The position numbers were made by a program, and so were the translations under genes. From positions 2,149,501-2,213,500 of the forward strand of contig NZ_CP146069.1 in NCBI RefSeq assembly GCF_037023735.1: a stretch of DNA of 64,000 nt, read 5' to 3'. Shown one piece after another: positions 25,518 through 34,280 of this stretch (positions within the stretch are counted from its first letter, which is position 1; each line of letters starts with the position of its first letter). Under the pieces are notes generated by a model that was given only the letters and a program-made list of their open reading frames with translations, was not told the origin of the DNA and did no database searches. The stretch comes from Roseovarius sp. S88 (GTDB taxonomy: Bacteria > Pseudomonadota > Alphaproteobacteria > Rhodobacterales > Rhodobacteraceae).

Positions 25518-25904
25518 ATGTACGCCCAAGACTCTTTCTTTGATCTTTCCCTTTGGGGGCGCACAGGGCTTTTGTGCCTGAGCGCCACGCTGTTCATCCT
25601 GTTTCTGTTTCTCGCACGCCTTTTGTATCGCATCCCGCGCATTTGGCCACGCGTCCTGGGATCGATCTTGCTGTTCTGGCTCTTCGTCTGGGTCTCGCCA
25701 CAGATTTACTACCAGTACTATCATCTCCTGTTTGAATTCCTGCCCGACCAATGGGTCATCGGCTGGCCACCAGGTCCGATCAAACCTCTTCAATTCCTGA
25801 CGTTCCAAGGCCCTCAGAACCTCTCAGCACACAGTCAGGGCGTTTTGGGCTGGTGTCTTTTGGTCGTGCCGCTCATCCAACGCAGACCGTGCGGAACGGC
25901 ATAA
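25518..25904 (+). CDS. Hypothetical integral membrane protein, 128 residues
   Basis: Two strong hydrophobic segments (TGLLCLSATLFILFLFLARLLY near 14-35 and VLGSILLFWLFVWVSPQIYY near 44-63), aromatic-rich PGPIKPLQFLTF near 90, and a weaker hydrophobic segment near the C-terminus (GVLGWCLLVVPLI). The chosen ATG at 25518 gives a sensible N-terminus (MYAQDSFFDLSLWG); the frame is open to 25467 but that part overlaps the terminator. The family is not recognised. Confidence 0.65.
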   Translation: MYAQDSFFDLSLWGRTGLLCLSATLFILFLFLARLLYRIPRIWPRVLGSILLFWLFVWVSPQIYYQYYHLLFEFLPDQWVIGWPPGPIKPLQFLTFQGPQNLSAHSQGVLGWCLLVVPLIQRRPCGTA

Positions 25905-26028
25905 ACATCGCATTCCCGGAAACAGCCATCGGACAGCGAATGCCATCGCATTGTCCAAGTCTTGTCGCGATTTTGGGCTAGAACGGGCATGCGGCGCCGC
26001 TTCTTCGCCGCGGCAACACCGGTGGCAG

Positions 26029-26784
26029 ATGCAGCGAAAACCGACCATCTTGGGCTTTGTGACCGCGCCGCTGCGGTGGGCGTTGGGGGGTCTGCGGCGC
26101 GCCCTACGCAACATCGCCTGGCGCATGCTGCACGACGCATCAGAATACCGAGATGTGCGCCTCCTCATTCATTTCCGGGCGCCGGATGGCTCTCTGGGCC
26201 GGATCAAGGCCGCACTTGACCGGATCGCCGATATCGATCCCATCACGTTCGCCAAAATTCCACGGTTTTTGCCGGGTGGCATCGTTGCCGACGCCGCCAA
26301 CTATTCGACCGCCTGGTACTCGGTTCAGCGCAAGGCCTGCGTGATCGGCCCAACAGCGCTGCAATCCTATGACCTCGACGACATCGCGCTTTGCATCGTG
26401 CACGAGCTTTGCCACGCACGGCTCTTTGCCGCCGGGTTTGGCTATGACGGCGCCCAGTTTCGCACCCGCATCGAAAAGATCTGCATTCGCCGAGAAATCG
26501 GCTTTGCGCGCAAACTGGAAGATCGCGATGTCAAAGACGGGTTCTACTCCGATTGGCTGGCCGAGAAGCTCACCGAGATCAAACCGGAGAACTACTCCGA
26601 AGAAAGCTTTCGCAAACGCCAAAGGCTGGCATTTCTGAAGAAGCTTCGGTTGCTCAAGCAGATCAACACGCCCCACTGCCTGCGGCGGCGGATCGTCATG
26701 AAAGCAAGACGTCGCTTTCAACGTCAGCGCCAGATAGCAGATGACCTAGGCAACGCGGTCCGCACGGACGCGACAAAGTCATGA
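26029..26784 (+). CDS. Hypothetical protein with an HExxH motif (possible metallopeptidase-like)
   Basis: About 251 residues from ATG 26029; a TTG at 25951 is also in frame. The N-terminus is basic with a moderately hydrophobic helix (ILGFVTAPLRWALGGLRRAL). A single HELCH motif in CIVHELCHARLFAAGFGYDGAQF (near residue 122) fits the HExxH zinc signature, and a downstream Glu could be the third ligand. The C-terminal half is very basic (KKLRLLKQ...RRRIVMKARRRFQRQRQ). The motif alone does not prove peptidase activity. The four ACCGACG repeats begin 18 bp after its stop. Confidence 0.6.
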   Translation: MQRKPTILGFVTAPLRWALGGLRRALRNIAWRMLHDASEYRDVRLLIHFRAPDGSLGRIKAALDRIADIDPITFAKIPRFLPGGIVADAANYSTAWYSVQRKACVIGPTALQSYDLDDIALCIVHELCHARLFAAGFGYDGAQFRTRIEKICIRREIGFARKLEDRDVKDGFYSDWLAEKLTEIKPENYSEESFRKRQRLAFLKKLRLLKQINTPHCLRRRIVMKARRRFQRQRQIADDLGNAVRTDATKS

Positions 26785-26802
26785 ACGGATGACGGATTTC
26801 GC

Positions 26803-26842
26803 ACCGACGCTATACCGACGTATTACCGACGTGATACCGACG
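26803..26842. repeat. Four ACCGACG direct repeats at exact 11-bp spacing
   Basis: ACCGACG occurs at 26803-26809, 26814-26820, 26825-26831 and 26836-26842. Each pair is separated by a 4-bp AT-leaning spacer (CTAT, TATT, TGAT). A degenerate fifth copy, ACGGATT, may sit 11 bp upstream at 26792. The array lies 126 bp before the start of the second GcvT-family dehydrogenase. Seven-base direct repeats with 4-bp spacers are the layout bound by OmpR/PhoB-type response regulators, so a regulatory array is likely. Confidence 0.75.
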
Positions 26843-26967
26843 CTCTAAACCCTGCTTTTTCAACGCTTTCGGCGGCTGACAAAAGAAACGACAATCCTTG
26901 TCGCAAATGGACATGCCTCAAGGTGGTAACCCGACAGTTTGGATGTAACAGACAAAGGGAGAGCCCC

Positions 26968-29385
26968 ATGAAAACCACCACGCGTGTGGCCGTGATCGGC
27001 GGCGGAGTTGTCGGGTGCAGTGTGCTCTATCACCTGACCAAGCTTGGCTGGTCAGATGTGACGCTGATTGAGCGCTCGGAACTGACCTCGGGGTCCACAT
27101 GGCACGCGGCGGGCGGGTTTCACACGCTCAATGGCGACACGAACATGGCCGCGCTGCAGGGCTATACGATTAAGCTTTACAAAGAGTTAGAGGAAATCAC
27201 CGGCATGTCTTGCGGCCTGCATCACGTGGGTGGCGTGACGCTGGCAGACAACAAAGACCGGTTCGACATGCTCCTCGCTGAGCGCGCCAAGCACCGCTAC
27301 ATGGGGCTGGAGACAGAGATTGTCGGCCCTGACGAGATTCGCAAAATCGCGCCCATCACAAACACCGACGGCATCCTCGGCGCGCTTTATGATCCGCTGG
27401 ATGGTCACCTTGACCCCTCGGGCACAACCCATGCCTATGCCAAGGCCGCGCGCATGGGCGGGGCCAAGATCCTGACCAATTGTAAGGTCATGGAAACAAA
27501 TCAGAATCTCGATGGAAGCTGGGATGTCGTCACCGAACGCGGCACCATTCACGCCGAGCATGTCGTCAATGCCGGCGGTCTCTGGGCGCGCGAAGTTGGC
27601 GCAATGGCGGGTGTCTATGTGCCCATCTATCCGATGGAGCATCAGTATCTCGTCACCGAGGAAGTCCCTGAAATCGCTGAGATTATCGATGCGGGCGAAG
27701 AGCACCCCCACGTGATGGACCCCGCCGGGGAAAGTTACCTCCGACAAGAAGGCCGCGGGCTTTGCATCGGATTTTATGAACAGCCCTGCCGCGCGTGGTC
27801 CATTGACGGCACGCCTTGGGAGTTCGGCCACGAACTCCTTCCCGATGACTTTGACAAAATCGAGCAATCCATTGATTTTGCTTACAAACGCTTCCCCTGC
27901 CTTGAACGTGCCGGGGTGAAATCCGTCATCCACGGTCCCTTCACATTCGCCCCCGATGGGAACCCTTTGGTCGGCCCTGTTCCGGGCCTCAGAAATTACT
28001 GGTCCGCCTGCGGTGTCATGGCCGGGTTCAGCCAGGGCGGTGGCGTGGGCCTGATGCTGGCGCAATGGATGGTTGAGGGCGAATGCGAACGCGATGTGTC
28101 GGCGATGGACGTCGCCCGCTATGGCGACTGGATCACGCCGGGCTACACCCTGCCCAAGGTGATCGAGAACTACCAGAAACGCTTCTCCGTTTCCTATCCC
28201 AACGAAGAACTCCCCGCCGCGCGCCCGTTCCGGCAGACGCCGATGTATGACGTGTTTGACGCCATGGGAGCGGTCTGGGGGCATCAATATGGGCTGGAGG
28301 TTGTGAACTATTTTGCCCAAGGTGATGAGCCGCGATTTGAGACACCCAGTTTCCGCCGTTCCAACGCGTGGGAGGCGACCGCCCGTGAAGTGAAGGCCGT
28401 GCGACAAAGCGTTGGAATCAATGAGGTTCATAACTTTGGCAAGTACCTGGTAACAGGTGCGAATGCCCGTGAATGGCTTGACCGGATCATGGCCGGGCGC
28501 ATTCCAAAACCGGGGCGGATCAGCCTGACACCCATGCTGTCGCACAAGGGGCGTCTGATCGGGGATTTCACGGTTTCCTGTCTCAGCGATACCGCCTTTC
28601 AACTGACCGCCTCTTACGGCTCACAAGCCTACCATATGCGCTGGTTCCAGATGAATGAGACGGAGGGTGTGGAGCTTGAGAACATCTCGGACCGGCTGAA
28701 CGGCTTTCAGATTGCAGGCCCCAAGGCGCGCGATCTGCTGCAATCCTGCACCCGCATGGACATCTCAACCATGCGATTCATGGATGTGCGGCATGTGACG
28801 GTCGGGATGGCCGACTGCCTTGTCCAGCGCGTCAGCTACACCGGTGATCTGGGATATGAGATCTACTGTGATCCCATGGCCCAACGGGCGCTTTGGACCG
28901 TGCTATGGGAGGCGGGCCAAAGCTTTGGCATCAAACCTTTCGGCATGCGCGCGATGATGTCGCTCAGGTTGGACCGGTTCTTTGGGTCCTGGCTCAGCGA
29001 ATTTTCACCTGATTATACCCCGGCGGAAACCGGCATGGACCGGTTCATCAGCTTTACCAAGAACAGCGATTTCATCGGCCGCGCTGCGGTTGAGGCAGAA
29101 CGGACCTCAGGGTCTGCACGCACACTGGTGCCGTTCGAGGTCGCGGCTCTGGACGCAGATGTGCATGCCTATGAGCCCGTCTGGATCAACGGCAAGGTTC
29201 AGGGCTTCTGCACCTCCGGCGGCTATTCGCATCACGCCGACAAATCCATCGCGCTGGCCCTGATTCCCACAGAGTTGGCAAAACCGGGGCTACAGGCCGA
29301 AATCGAAATTCTGGGCGAAATGCGCCCGGCGCAGTTGATCTCTGAGCCATACTTTGATCCCGAAGGCACACGCATGCGCGGCTGA
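26968..29385 (+). CDS. FAD-dependent GcvT-family dehydrogenase (dimethylglycine/sarcosine dehydrogenase-like), copy 2
   Basis: An 805-residue paralogue of the 22254-24686 product with the same four-domain order. The FAD motif VAVIGGGVVGCSVLYHLTKLG is at residues about 7-27, STWHAAGGFH follows near 47, the FAO_M linker is in the middle, and the GCV_T pair at the C-terminus includes AGPKARDLLQSCTRMD, GDLGYEIYCD and MRAMMSLRLDRFFGSWLSEFSPDYTP. It likely demethylates an N-methylated amine with transfer of the one-carbon unit to tetrahydrofolate; substrates of the two copies probably differ. ATG 26968 follows AAAGGGAGAGCCCC and is preferred to the open frame at 26923. The ACCGACG array upstream suggests dedicated control. 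Confidence 0.88.
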   Translation: MKTTTRVAVIGGGVVGCSVLYHLTKLGWSDVTLIERSELTSGSTWHAAGGFHTLNGDTNMAALQGYTIKLYKELEEITGMSCGLHHVGGVTLADNKDRFDMLLAERAKHRYMGLETEIVGPDEIRKIAPITNTDGILGALYDPLDGHLDPSGTTHAYAKAARMGGAKILTNCKVMETNQNLDGSWDVVTERGTIHAEHVVNAGGLWAREVGAMAGVYVPIYPMEHQYLVTEEVPEIAEIIDAGEEHPHVMDPAGESYLRQEGRGLCIGFYEQPCRAWSIDGTPWEFGHELLPDDFDKIEQSIDFAYKRFPCLERAGVKSVIHGPFTFAPDGNPLVGPVPGLRNYWSACGVMAGFSQGGGVGLMLAQWMVEGECERDVSAMDVARYGDWITPGYTLPKVIENYQKRFSVSYPNEELPAARPFRQTPMYDVFDAMGAVWGHQYGLEVVNYFAQGDEPRFETPSFRRSNAWEATAREVKAVRQSVGINEVHNFGKYLVTGANAREWLDRIMAGRIPKPGRISLTPMLSHKGRLIGDFTVSCLSDTAFQLTASYGSQAYHMRWFQMNETEGVELENISDRLNGFQIAGPKARDLLQSCTRMDISTMRFMDVRHVTVGMADCLVQRVSYTGDLGYEIYCDPMAQRALWTVLWEAGQSFGIKPFGMRAMMSLRLDRFFGSWLSEFSPDYTPAETGMDRFISFTKNSDFIGRAAVEAERTSGSARTLVPFEVAALDADVHAYEPVWINGKVQGFCTSGGYSHHADKSIALALIPTELAKPGLQAEIEILGEMRPAQLISEPYFDPEGTRMRG

Positions 29386-29450
29386 AGCACGGCTTGCCGG
29401 TCAGGCTCTGTTCAGTCACTCTAAGCTATGTCACTCACAAATGGTGCTCA

Positions 29451-30074
29451 ATGAGTCTTGTCTGTCTAGTTCCAGCTGCCGGGGCGTCCACGCGTATGCG
29501 CGGGCGGGACAAACTGCTGGAAAAGATTGACGGCGTACCGCTTCTGGCGCGGCAAACCTCTGCGGTGATGGCGCTCGGGGTTCCGGTGCTGGTCACTCTG
29601 CCTGCGCAGGCGGAAGACAGGGTTAACGCCCTGCATTCCATTCTCGATGAGCTGGTAACCTTGATGAATATCGCCAACGCAAACGAGGGCCTCAGCGCGT
29701 CGATCCGCATGGGGGCCAACTGGGCCATGGCACAAGGGGCCACAGCATTGATGGTGGCCCTGCCCGATTTGCCAGATGTGTGCGCCGAGGATTTCGCAGC
29801 CTTGCATGCCGCGCATCGGACCCATCCCGACGCCGTCATTCGCGCCACAACGGCTGAGGGTGAAGCCGGTCATCCAACGATCTTACCCGCCCGGCTATTC
29901 GGCGCACTCACCCAGCTTACCGGCGATCAGGGGGCCAAACCCGTTCTGAAGAGTGAGCAGTTCATCCCCTGCCCTCTACCGGGCAATCGCGCGGTCACAG
30001 ACCTTGACACACGAGAAGCCTGGGAGGCCTGGCGCACGGCACGTGCCGCCAAAAGCAAGCAATCCCAGCCCTAA
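29451..30074 (+). CDS. MobA-like NTP transferase (molybdenum-cofactor nucleotidyltransferase type)
   Basis: A 207-residue protein of the MobA/MocA-like nucleotidyltransferase fold. The nucleotide-binding signature LVPAAGASTRMRGRDKLLEKIDG is at residues about 5-27 and the metal-binding strand ALMVALPDLPDV near residue 104. By family knowledge members transfer CMP or GMP to molybdopterin, or activate sugars. The next gene is unrelated, so pathway context is lacking; moaC and moeA are at the far end of the window. ATG 29451 is preferred because the upstream frame (from 29394) does not match the family. Confidence 0.75.
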   Translation: MSLVCLVPAAGASTRMRGRDKLLEKIDGVPLLARQTSAVMALGVPVLVTLPAQAEDRVNALHSILDELVTLMNIANANEGLSASIRMGANWAMAQGATALMVALPDLPDVCAEDFAALHAAHRTHPDAVIRATTAEGEAGHPTILPARLFGALTQLTGDQGAKPVLKSEQFIPCPLPGNRAVTDLDTREAWEAWRTARAAKSKQSQP

Positions 30075-30091
30075 GGCCGGGACTGCTAAAC

Positions 30092-30124
30092 TCGAAATCG
30101 AGACCCCCCAGTCGTCGATTTCGA
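30092..30124. terminator. Inverted repeat between convergent genes
   Basis: TCGAAATCGA (30092-30101) and TCGATTTCGA (30115-30124) are perfect 10-bp complements with a 13-nt C-rich loop. No long T run follows on either strand, so it may be a bidirectional weak terminator between the NTP transferase and the RTX gene. Confidence 0.4.
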
Positions 30125-30173
30125 TTGTGCCGATCTTTGTAGAGCAGACCGGCGGGCTGCGTTCTAATTCACA

Positions 30174-32093
30174 TTATTCCACCAAAAGCCGCGCCTCATG
30201 CCGCTTCAGAGATTTCCGTGCGGCATGGTAAGCCTCGATGCCTTCATGCTCTTGAAGCTCGGGAAAGAGATCGAAAATCTCGCTCCGCTGCGCGTAACCC
30301 ATCCCATCCAGAACCTGTTGACCAGGCTGGAAACTTTCGGTCCAGGAGCCGTTGGACAGAACCACCTCGTGGCGGTCGAACATGAAATGCACATAGCTCA
30401 CGCTGTTGGTCTCAACCACATCAACGCCCGCCTTGTGGGTCAGGTGTTTGGCCGCAGCGAGTACTTCACGCTCTTCAAAATAGAGCGACGATTTTTCGCT
30501 GGCGAGCAGCAGGCGGTGTTGCGGCGACACAAGCATATCGCGTTCCGGCAACCCACGGCCTAGTGAGCCTGCGCGAATAAGAACAGGTTTCAGATGCGGC
30601 GCCTGACGCAGTTCCTGCTTGGTCAGATCACGCTGTCCGATCCAACGAATTTCCTGCAAGCCATTGTCGCGAGTGATCACCCGATCCCCAACATGCAAGT
30701 CCTCTACCAGGCGCTCACCGGTTGGTGTCGCAATCACCATTCCCGGCGTGAAGCAAGGAATGACATTCTCGATATTGGAGAACTCGGCCTGTCCGGTTTC
30801 ATTGCCGTCGGCATCGAAAAACGTGACAAAACCGTCTTCCTGATCGGCGGACGTAAAGGTCACTCGCAGGCCACCGCCCGGGTTTTCCGCCTCTGCGGCC
30901 CCGGTGAGGTCCAGCGTGTCGAAATCATCATCGGGATCGCCGGATGTCGTGGTTTCACCACCATCAATTTCATCACCTGCGGTAATGTCTATGAACGTGT
31001 CACGATCTGCGCCACCAGAGAGGTCGTCATCTCCGGCCCCACCGGAAATCAGATCATTGCCATCACCGCCTTCGATCTCATCGTCGCCGCCTTCGCCAAA
31101 GATCTGATCGTCCCCGGCGCCGCCCTCCAGATCGTCATCGCCATCTTCTGTGGCAGGCCCCGCAAGTGTGCTGTCACCAAAGATAACGTCATCGCCTTCG
31201 CCACCATCGACCTCATCATCGCCAGAGCCGCCGAATACAATATCGTTGCCCTCTCCGGCCTCGACCGTGTCATCTCCGCCCAAGGCATCGACCACATCAT
31301 CGTTGGGCGCGGCTCCGGGTGCGATCGCATCTTCGTTGTCGATCCGGTCCCCCTGTGGGTCGCCGAGATAATCCACATCAATGAGGTTGTCTGCGTCATT
31401 GCCACTGACGACGCCATCCGGTTCGCCAAGAATGTCGGTGTTGTAAACAGCGACATAATCAATCGAGCCGTTGAAGAAATGGTCATAGCGGCCATCATCG
31501 CGTTCGCGCGCACCAAAGGTCCAGGACTCGTCGTCATTGTCGCCGATATCCATCGTCAAACCGGTGGTGTCGATATCCTGAGAATAACTTTCGCCCGTTG
31601 TGAGGTTTTCAACTAAAAACCGACCGCCTTCAGTTTCGGACCAGGTGTAGGTGGCCTTTACTGTGTCTCCCGGAGAGAAGAAATCGTTGGGCGTGCACAC
31701 ATAGATGTCTTCGCCACCATCGACGTGACGCACTGTCACCGCGCCTTCGAGCGTGACGTTAATACCGAAGTATCCTTCGCTGTTGCGATCCGCGAATTCA
31801 CCACGGTTCACCAACGTGTCGTCAGAGGTTCCAACATGGGCGTCCTGCGTAAACTGAACAGAAACGCTGCCTTCGGCAAGGTTGAAGGGCGCGTCATTGC
31901 CGCCATTGACGTCAAAGTAGTCTCCGCGCCCATCGGTTTGAAGCGCATCCCCCGAAGCAAAGGCCCCGCCCTCGAACTCGCCGTCCTGCGCAATGCCATC
32001 GGCAAGACCGGTGTCAGCATCCGGATCAGAGGAAAGAAAATCCCAGAGACCGACGAGATTTGCGGCGAATGGGTCATTGACGTTATTTGGCAT
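30174..32093 (-). CDS. Secreted LamG-like / RTX / Hint domain protein
   Basis: About 639 residues from ATG 32093. Residues about 1-215 form a LamG/concanavalin-like beta domain (LVGLWDFLSS, VSVQFTQDAHVGTSDDTLVNRGEF, NGSIDYVAVYN). Residues about 245-385 hold RTX nonapeptides of GGxGxDxU type (GGSGDDEVDGGEGDDVIFG and similar), which bind calcium. A Hint domain begins at CFTPGMVIATPTGERLVEDL (Cys447 or so) and includes VSPQHRLLL and the late DRHEVVLSNG. RTX repeats imply type I secretion; the Hint domain implies self-cleavage. No extein follows, only about 45 residues. ATG 32093 has GGAG six bases upstream. The cargo role is unknown; adhesion or enzyme display are possible. Confidence 0.85.
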   Translation of the reverse strand: MPNNVNDPFAANLVGLWDFLSSDPDADTGLADGIAQDGEFEGGAFASGDALQTDGRGDYFDVNGGNDAPFNLAEGSVSVQFTQDAHVGTSDDTLVNRGEFADRNSEGYFGINVTLEGAVTVRHVDGGEDIYVCTPNDFFSPGDTVKATYTWSETEGGRFLVENLTTGESYSQDIDTTGLTMDIGDNDDESWTFGARERDDGRYDHFFNGSIDYVAVYNTDILGEPDGVVSGNDADNLIDVDYLGDPQGDRIDNEDAIAPGAAPNDDVVDALGGDDTVEAGEGNDIVFGGSGDDEVDGGEGDDVIFGDSTLAGPATEDGDDDLEGGAGDDQIFGEGGDDEIEGGDGNDLISGGAGDDDLSGGADRDTFIDITAGDEIDGGETTTSGDPDDDFDTLDLTGAAEAENPGGGLRVTFTSADQEDGFVTFFDADGNETGQAEFSNIENVIPCFTPGMVIATPTGERLVEDLHVGDRVITRDNGLQEIRWIGQRDLTKQELRQAPHLKPVLIRAGSLGRGLPERDMLVSPQHRLLLASEKSSLYFEEREVLAAAKHLTHKAGVDVVETNSVSYVHFMFDRHEVVLSNGSWTESFQPGQQVLDGMGYAQRSEIFDLFPELQEHEGIEAYHAARKSLKRHEARLLVE

Positions 32094-32853
32094 CGTCATC
32101 TCCAACACACGCCGTCCAGAAGGACGACTTACAGGTAACAAGCCCTACGACGATGCGGTTATCTGAACACCTTCTCGCGCAGAACCACGTGTCCTGTTGC
32201 GCGTCAGGTTGCGCCGTGCCGTGATCTCCCCAGATCGGCAATTGGCGCAAATTTCCTGCAAAGTGCAGACACCACCCCCAGGCGGGCCTTCTCTTAGTTA
32301 AAGGAATGTGACGAGTTGACGAAAGTGAAAACTGGCGAAATCATGTCTTCTTTGTGTCGGGAAACAAGCATGACGTGTATCGCGGTGAAAACGAGTGTGA
32401 TCGGAAAATATGATTGTCCTTGTTTGGACAACAGTCAGAAAATGCGTTTCCTCTATTTGTCGATAAGAACGGTGTTTTTCTCAATATGATGTGGCGCAAG
32501 CTTTCCGATTGTCGCCGAAGGTAAAACAATAGCCCTGCTTCTGTCATCAGGGTAGCGTCAGAAACCACAGGAAACGAATTGATGTCAAATCAGGCGTTAA
32601 TCATCATCAAATTCAATATAAGTTCCCAATGCGGAAACAATCTTTTGGATGCAGGTACGAATCAAGGCGCGTCGCGTCACATTTTTGCCTCTTTTCAAAA
32701 CTGAGCCCCCCGCCTCGAGCTGGTCCTTCTTTCTCACAGCCCAGTCCAGTCCTCGCTGCGCGCCACAAACACTGCATTGTCGTCAAACTTTGGCCTGACT
32801 TTCAATCTATGTTCCACGTACCACACGTGATTTGGGCACGGTAAGAGGGCAAA
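32094..32853. other. 760-bp AT-richer divergent intergenic region
   Basis: This separates the RTX-Hint gene from the glycosyltransferase gene and is visibly less GC-rich than the coding flanks. TTGACG at 32317-32322 is a possible -35 but lacks a good -10. No tRNA, riboswitch or strong terminator hairpin is evident. Small open frames at 32341-32568 (minus) and 32629-32844 (plus) lack ribosome sites and plausible composition. It probably holds the promoters of both flanking genes. Confidence 0.4.
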
Positions 32854-33879
32854 ATGGCGAGCAAAGCGACGGTGACTGCAGATAAAAATGCGGCACGCAG
32901 TTCGGGCAAACGAACCGGGCGCGCCAACAAGCTCAAGCTTGTCTCTCTGGTGGTGCCCGTATTCAATGAGCAACAGGCGATCGAGCCTTTTTTGACGCGC
33001 ATCGAAGATGTCTTTGCGCCGCTGGCCAAGACTTACGCCTACGAAATCATCTTTGTGAATGACGGCAGCCGCGATGCCACCGAGTTTGCGATCCGAAGCC
33101 GTATGCTGGAAGACCCGCGTCTCTGCCTTGTGAACCTGTCACGCAACTTCGGCAAGGAAGCTGCCCTCTGCGCCGGCATTGACCACGCCCGCGGCGATGC
33201 CTGCATTCCGATCGACGTTGACCTGCAAGACCCGCCTGAACTGATCCCAGACATGCTGGCGCATTGGGAGAAGGGCGCCAAAGTGGTCAATGCCCGCCGC
33301 ATTTGCCGGTCCGATGACAGCTGGCTGAAACGCGCCACGGCCAAGGGATTTTATCGCGTCTTCAACCGGCTTTCCGAACATGCCATCCCACAAAACGTAG
33401 GCGACTTCCGTCTACTGGACAGGCAGGTGGTCGATGTCGTCCGCGAATTGGGTGAACGCGTCCGTTTCAACAAGGCGCTTTTTAGCTGGGTTGGTTTCGA
33501 AACCGCTGAGGTGACCTTCAAGCGCCCCAAACGCGAACATGGCACGAGTGGCTGGTCCTATTGGCGGTTGTGGAATTTCGCGCTCGACGGGATCTTTTCC
33601 TCGACCACGGCGCCGCTGAGAATTTGGACCTACACTGGTGGCTTCCTGGCTATGCTGTCCTTTCTCTACGCCACAACGATCCTTCTGCGCACGCTGATCG
33701 TCGGTGTGGACGTGCCCGGATACGCCTCAACGATCATCCTCATCCTGCTCTTTGGTGGCTTGAACTTGTTCGCCATCGGCATCCTCGGGGAATACATCGG
33801 GCGCATTTATTCCGAAGTGCGAGAGCGTCCGCTCTATGTGTTGCGCTCGGTGCATAATGGGCAGGACAAGGCAAAGTGA
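32854..33879 (+). CDS. GtrB/DPM1-type polyprenyl-phosphate glycosyltransferase (GT2)
   Basis: A 341-residue GT-A family 2 glycosyltransferase with two C-terminal membrane helices. The catalytic region has VPVFNEQQAIEPFL near residue 33, IIFVNDGSRDAT near 67 and DVDLQDPPELI (DxD-type) near 125. Helices are predicted near 252-275 and 288-312. By family knowledge it loads a hexose on undecaprenyl phosphate at the cytoplasmic face. The Lys/Arg/Ala-rich first 25 residues are an unusual extension. The stop overlaps the gtrA-like ATG by 4 bp, the usual GtrB-GtrA pairing in O-antigen or surface-glycan modification. Confidence 0.88.
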   Translation: MASKATVTADKNAARSSGKRTGRANKLKLVSLVVPVFNEQQAIEPFLTRIEDVFAPLAKTYAYEIIFVNDGSRDATEFAIRSRMLEDPRLCLVNLSRNFGKEAALCAGIDHARGDACIPIDVDLQDPPELIPDMLAHWEKGAKVVNARRICRSDDSWLKRATAKGFYRVFNRLSEHAIPQNVGDFRLLDRQVVDVVRELGERVRFNKALFSWVGFETAEVTFKRPKREHGTSGWSYWRLWNFALDGIFSSTTAPLRIWTYTGGFLAMLSFLYATTILLRTLIVGVDVPGYASTIILILLFGGLNLFAIGILGEYIGRIYSEVRERPLYVLRSVHNGQDKAK

Positions 33880-34280
33880 TGTCCGCCGGACTGCTCAGCC
33901 AAATAACCCGGTTCACCGGTATTGGGGCGATCGCCACCCTTGTGCATATGGGTGTCGCGCTGCTTTGCAGTTCGCTTTTCGGATTTGAGCCGCAGCCTGC
34001 CAACTTTGCAGGCTTCTGTGCGGCGGTTGGTGTGTCCTACATGGGACATGGGCGGGTGACTTTCGACACCAACCTCAAACACCGATTTCATGCCCCACGC
34101 TTTCTCACCGCATCGGCACTGGCGCTCGGGCTATCCAGCGGCTTGACCCAGGTGATCACGGTTAAGCTTGGCCATCCCTTGGCCTTTGCAATGCTCGCCA
34201 TGGCGGTCGTGGTGCCGCTCTGTTCATTCTTGCTCTATAAGTTCTGGGTCTTTTCCGAGCCTCAGCGCAGCGGGCCGTAA
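33876..34280 (+). CDS. GtrA-like flippase family membrane protein
   Basis: A 134-residue GtrA-family protein with four predicted helices: FTGIGAIATLVHMGVALLC, ANFAGFCAAVGVSYMGHGRVTF, FLTASALALGLSSGLTQVI and AFAMLAMAVVVPLCSFLLYKFWVF (the closing KFWVF is typical). By family knowledge it flips polyprenyl-linked sugar across the inner membrane. It is coupled to the upstream glycosyltransferase (ATGA). Its last 19 bp overlap the end of the convergent membrane protein gene. Confidence 0.85.
   Translation: MMSAGLLSQITRFTGIGAIATLVHMGVALLCSSLFGFEPQPANFAGFCAAVGVSYMGHGRVTFDTNLKHRFHAPRFLTASALALGLSSGLTQVITVKLGHPLAFAMLAMAVVVPLCSFLLYKFWVFSEPQRSGP

Noticed and set aside
26803..26842. Possible CRISPR-like repeats
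   Set aside because: The repeat is only 7 bp with 4-bp spacers and no cas genes are present; a binding-site array fits better.
27187..28602. Open frame of 471 codons on the minus strand
   Set aside because: A shadow of the second dehydrogenase gene, which has strong FAD and GcvT motifs and a good ribosome site.
30594..31616. Open frame of 340 codons antisense to the RTX repeats
   Set aside because: It arises from the repetitive Gly/Asp codons of the RTX region read backwards; repeated I-A-x composition and no ribosome site.
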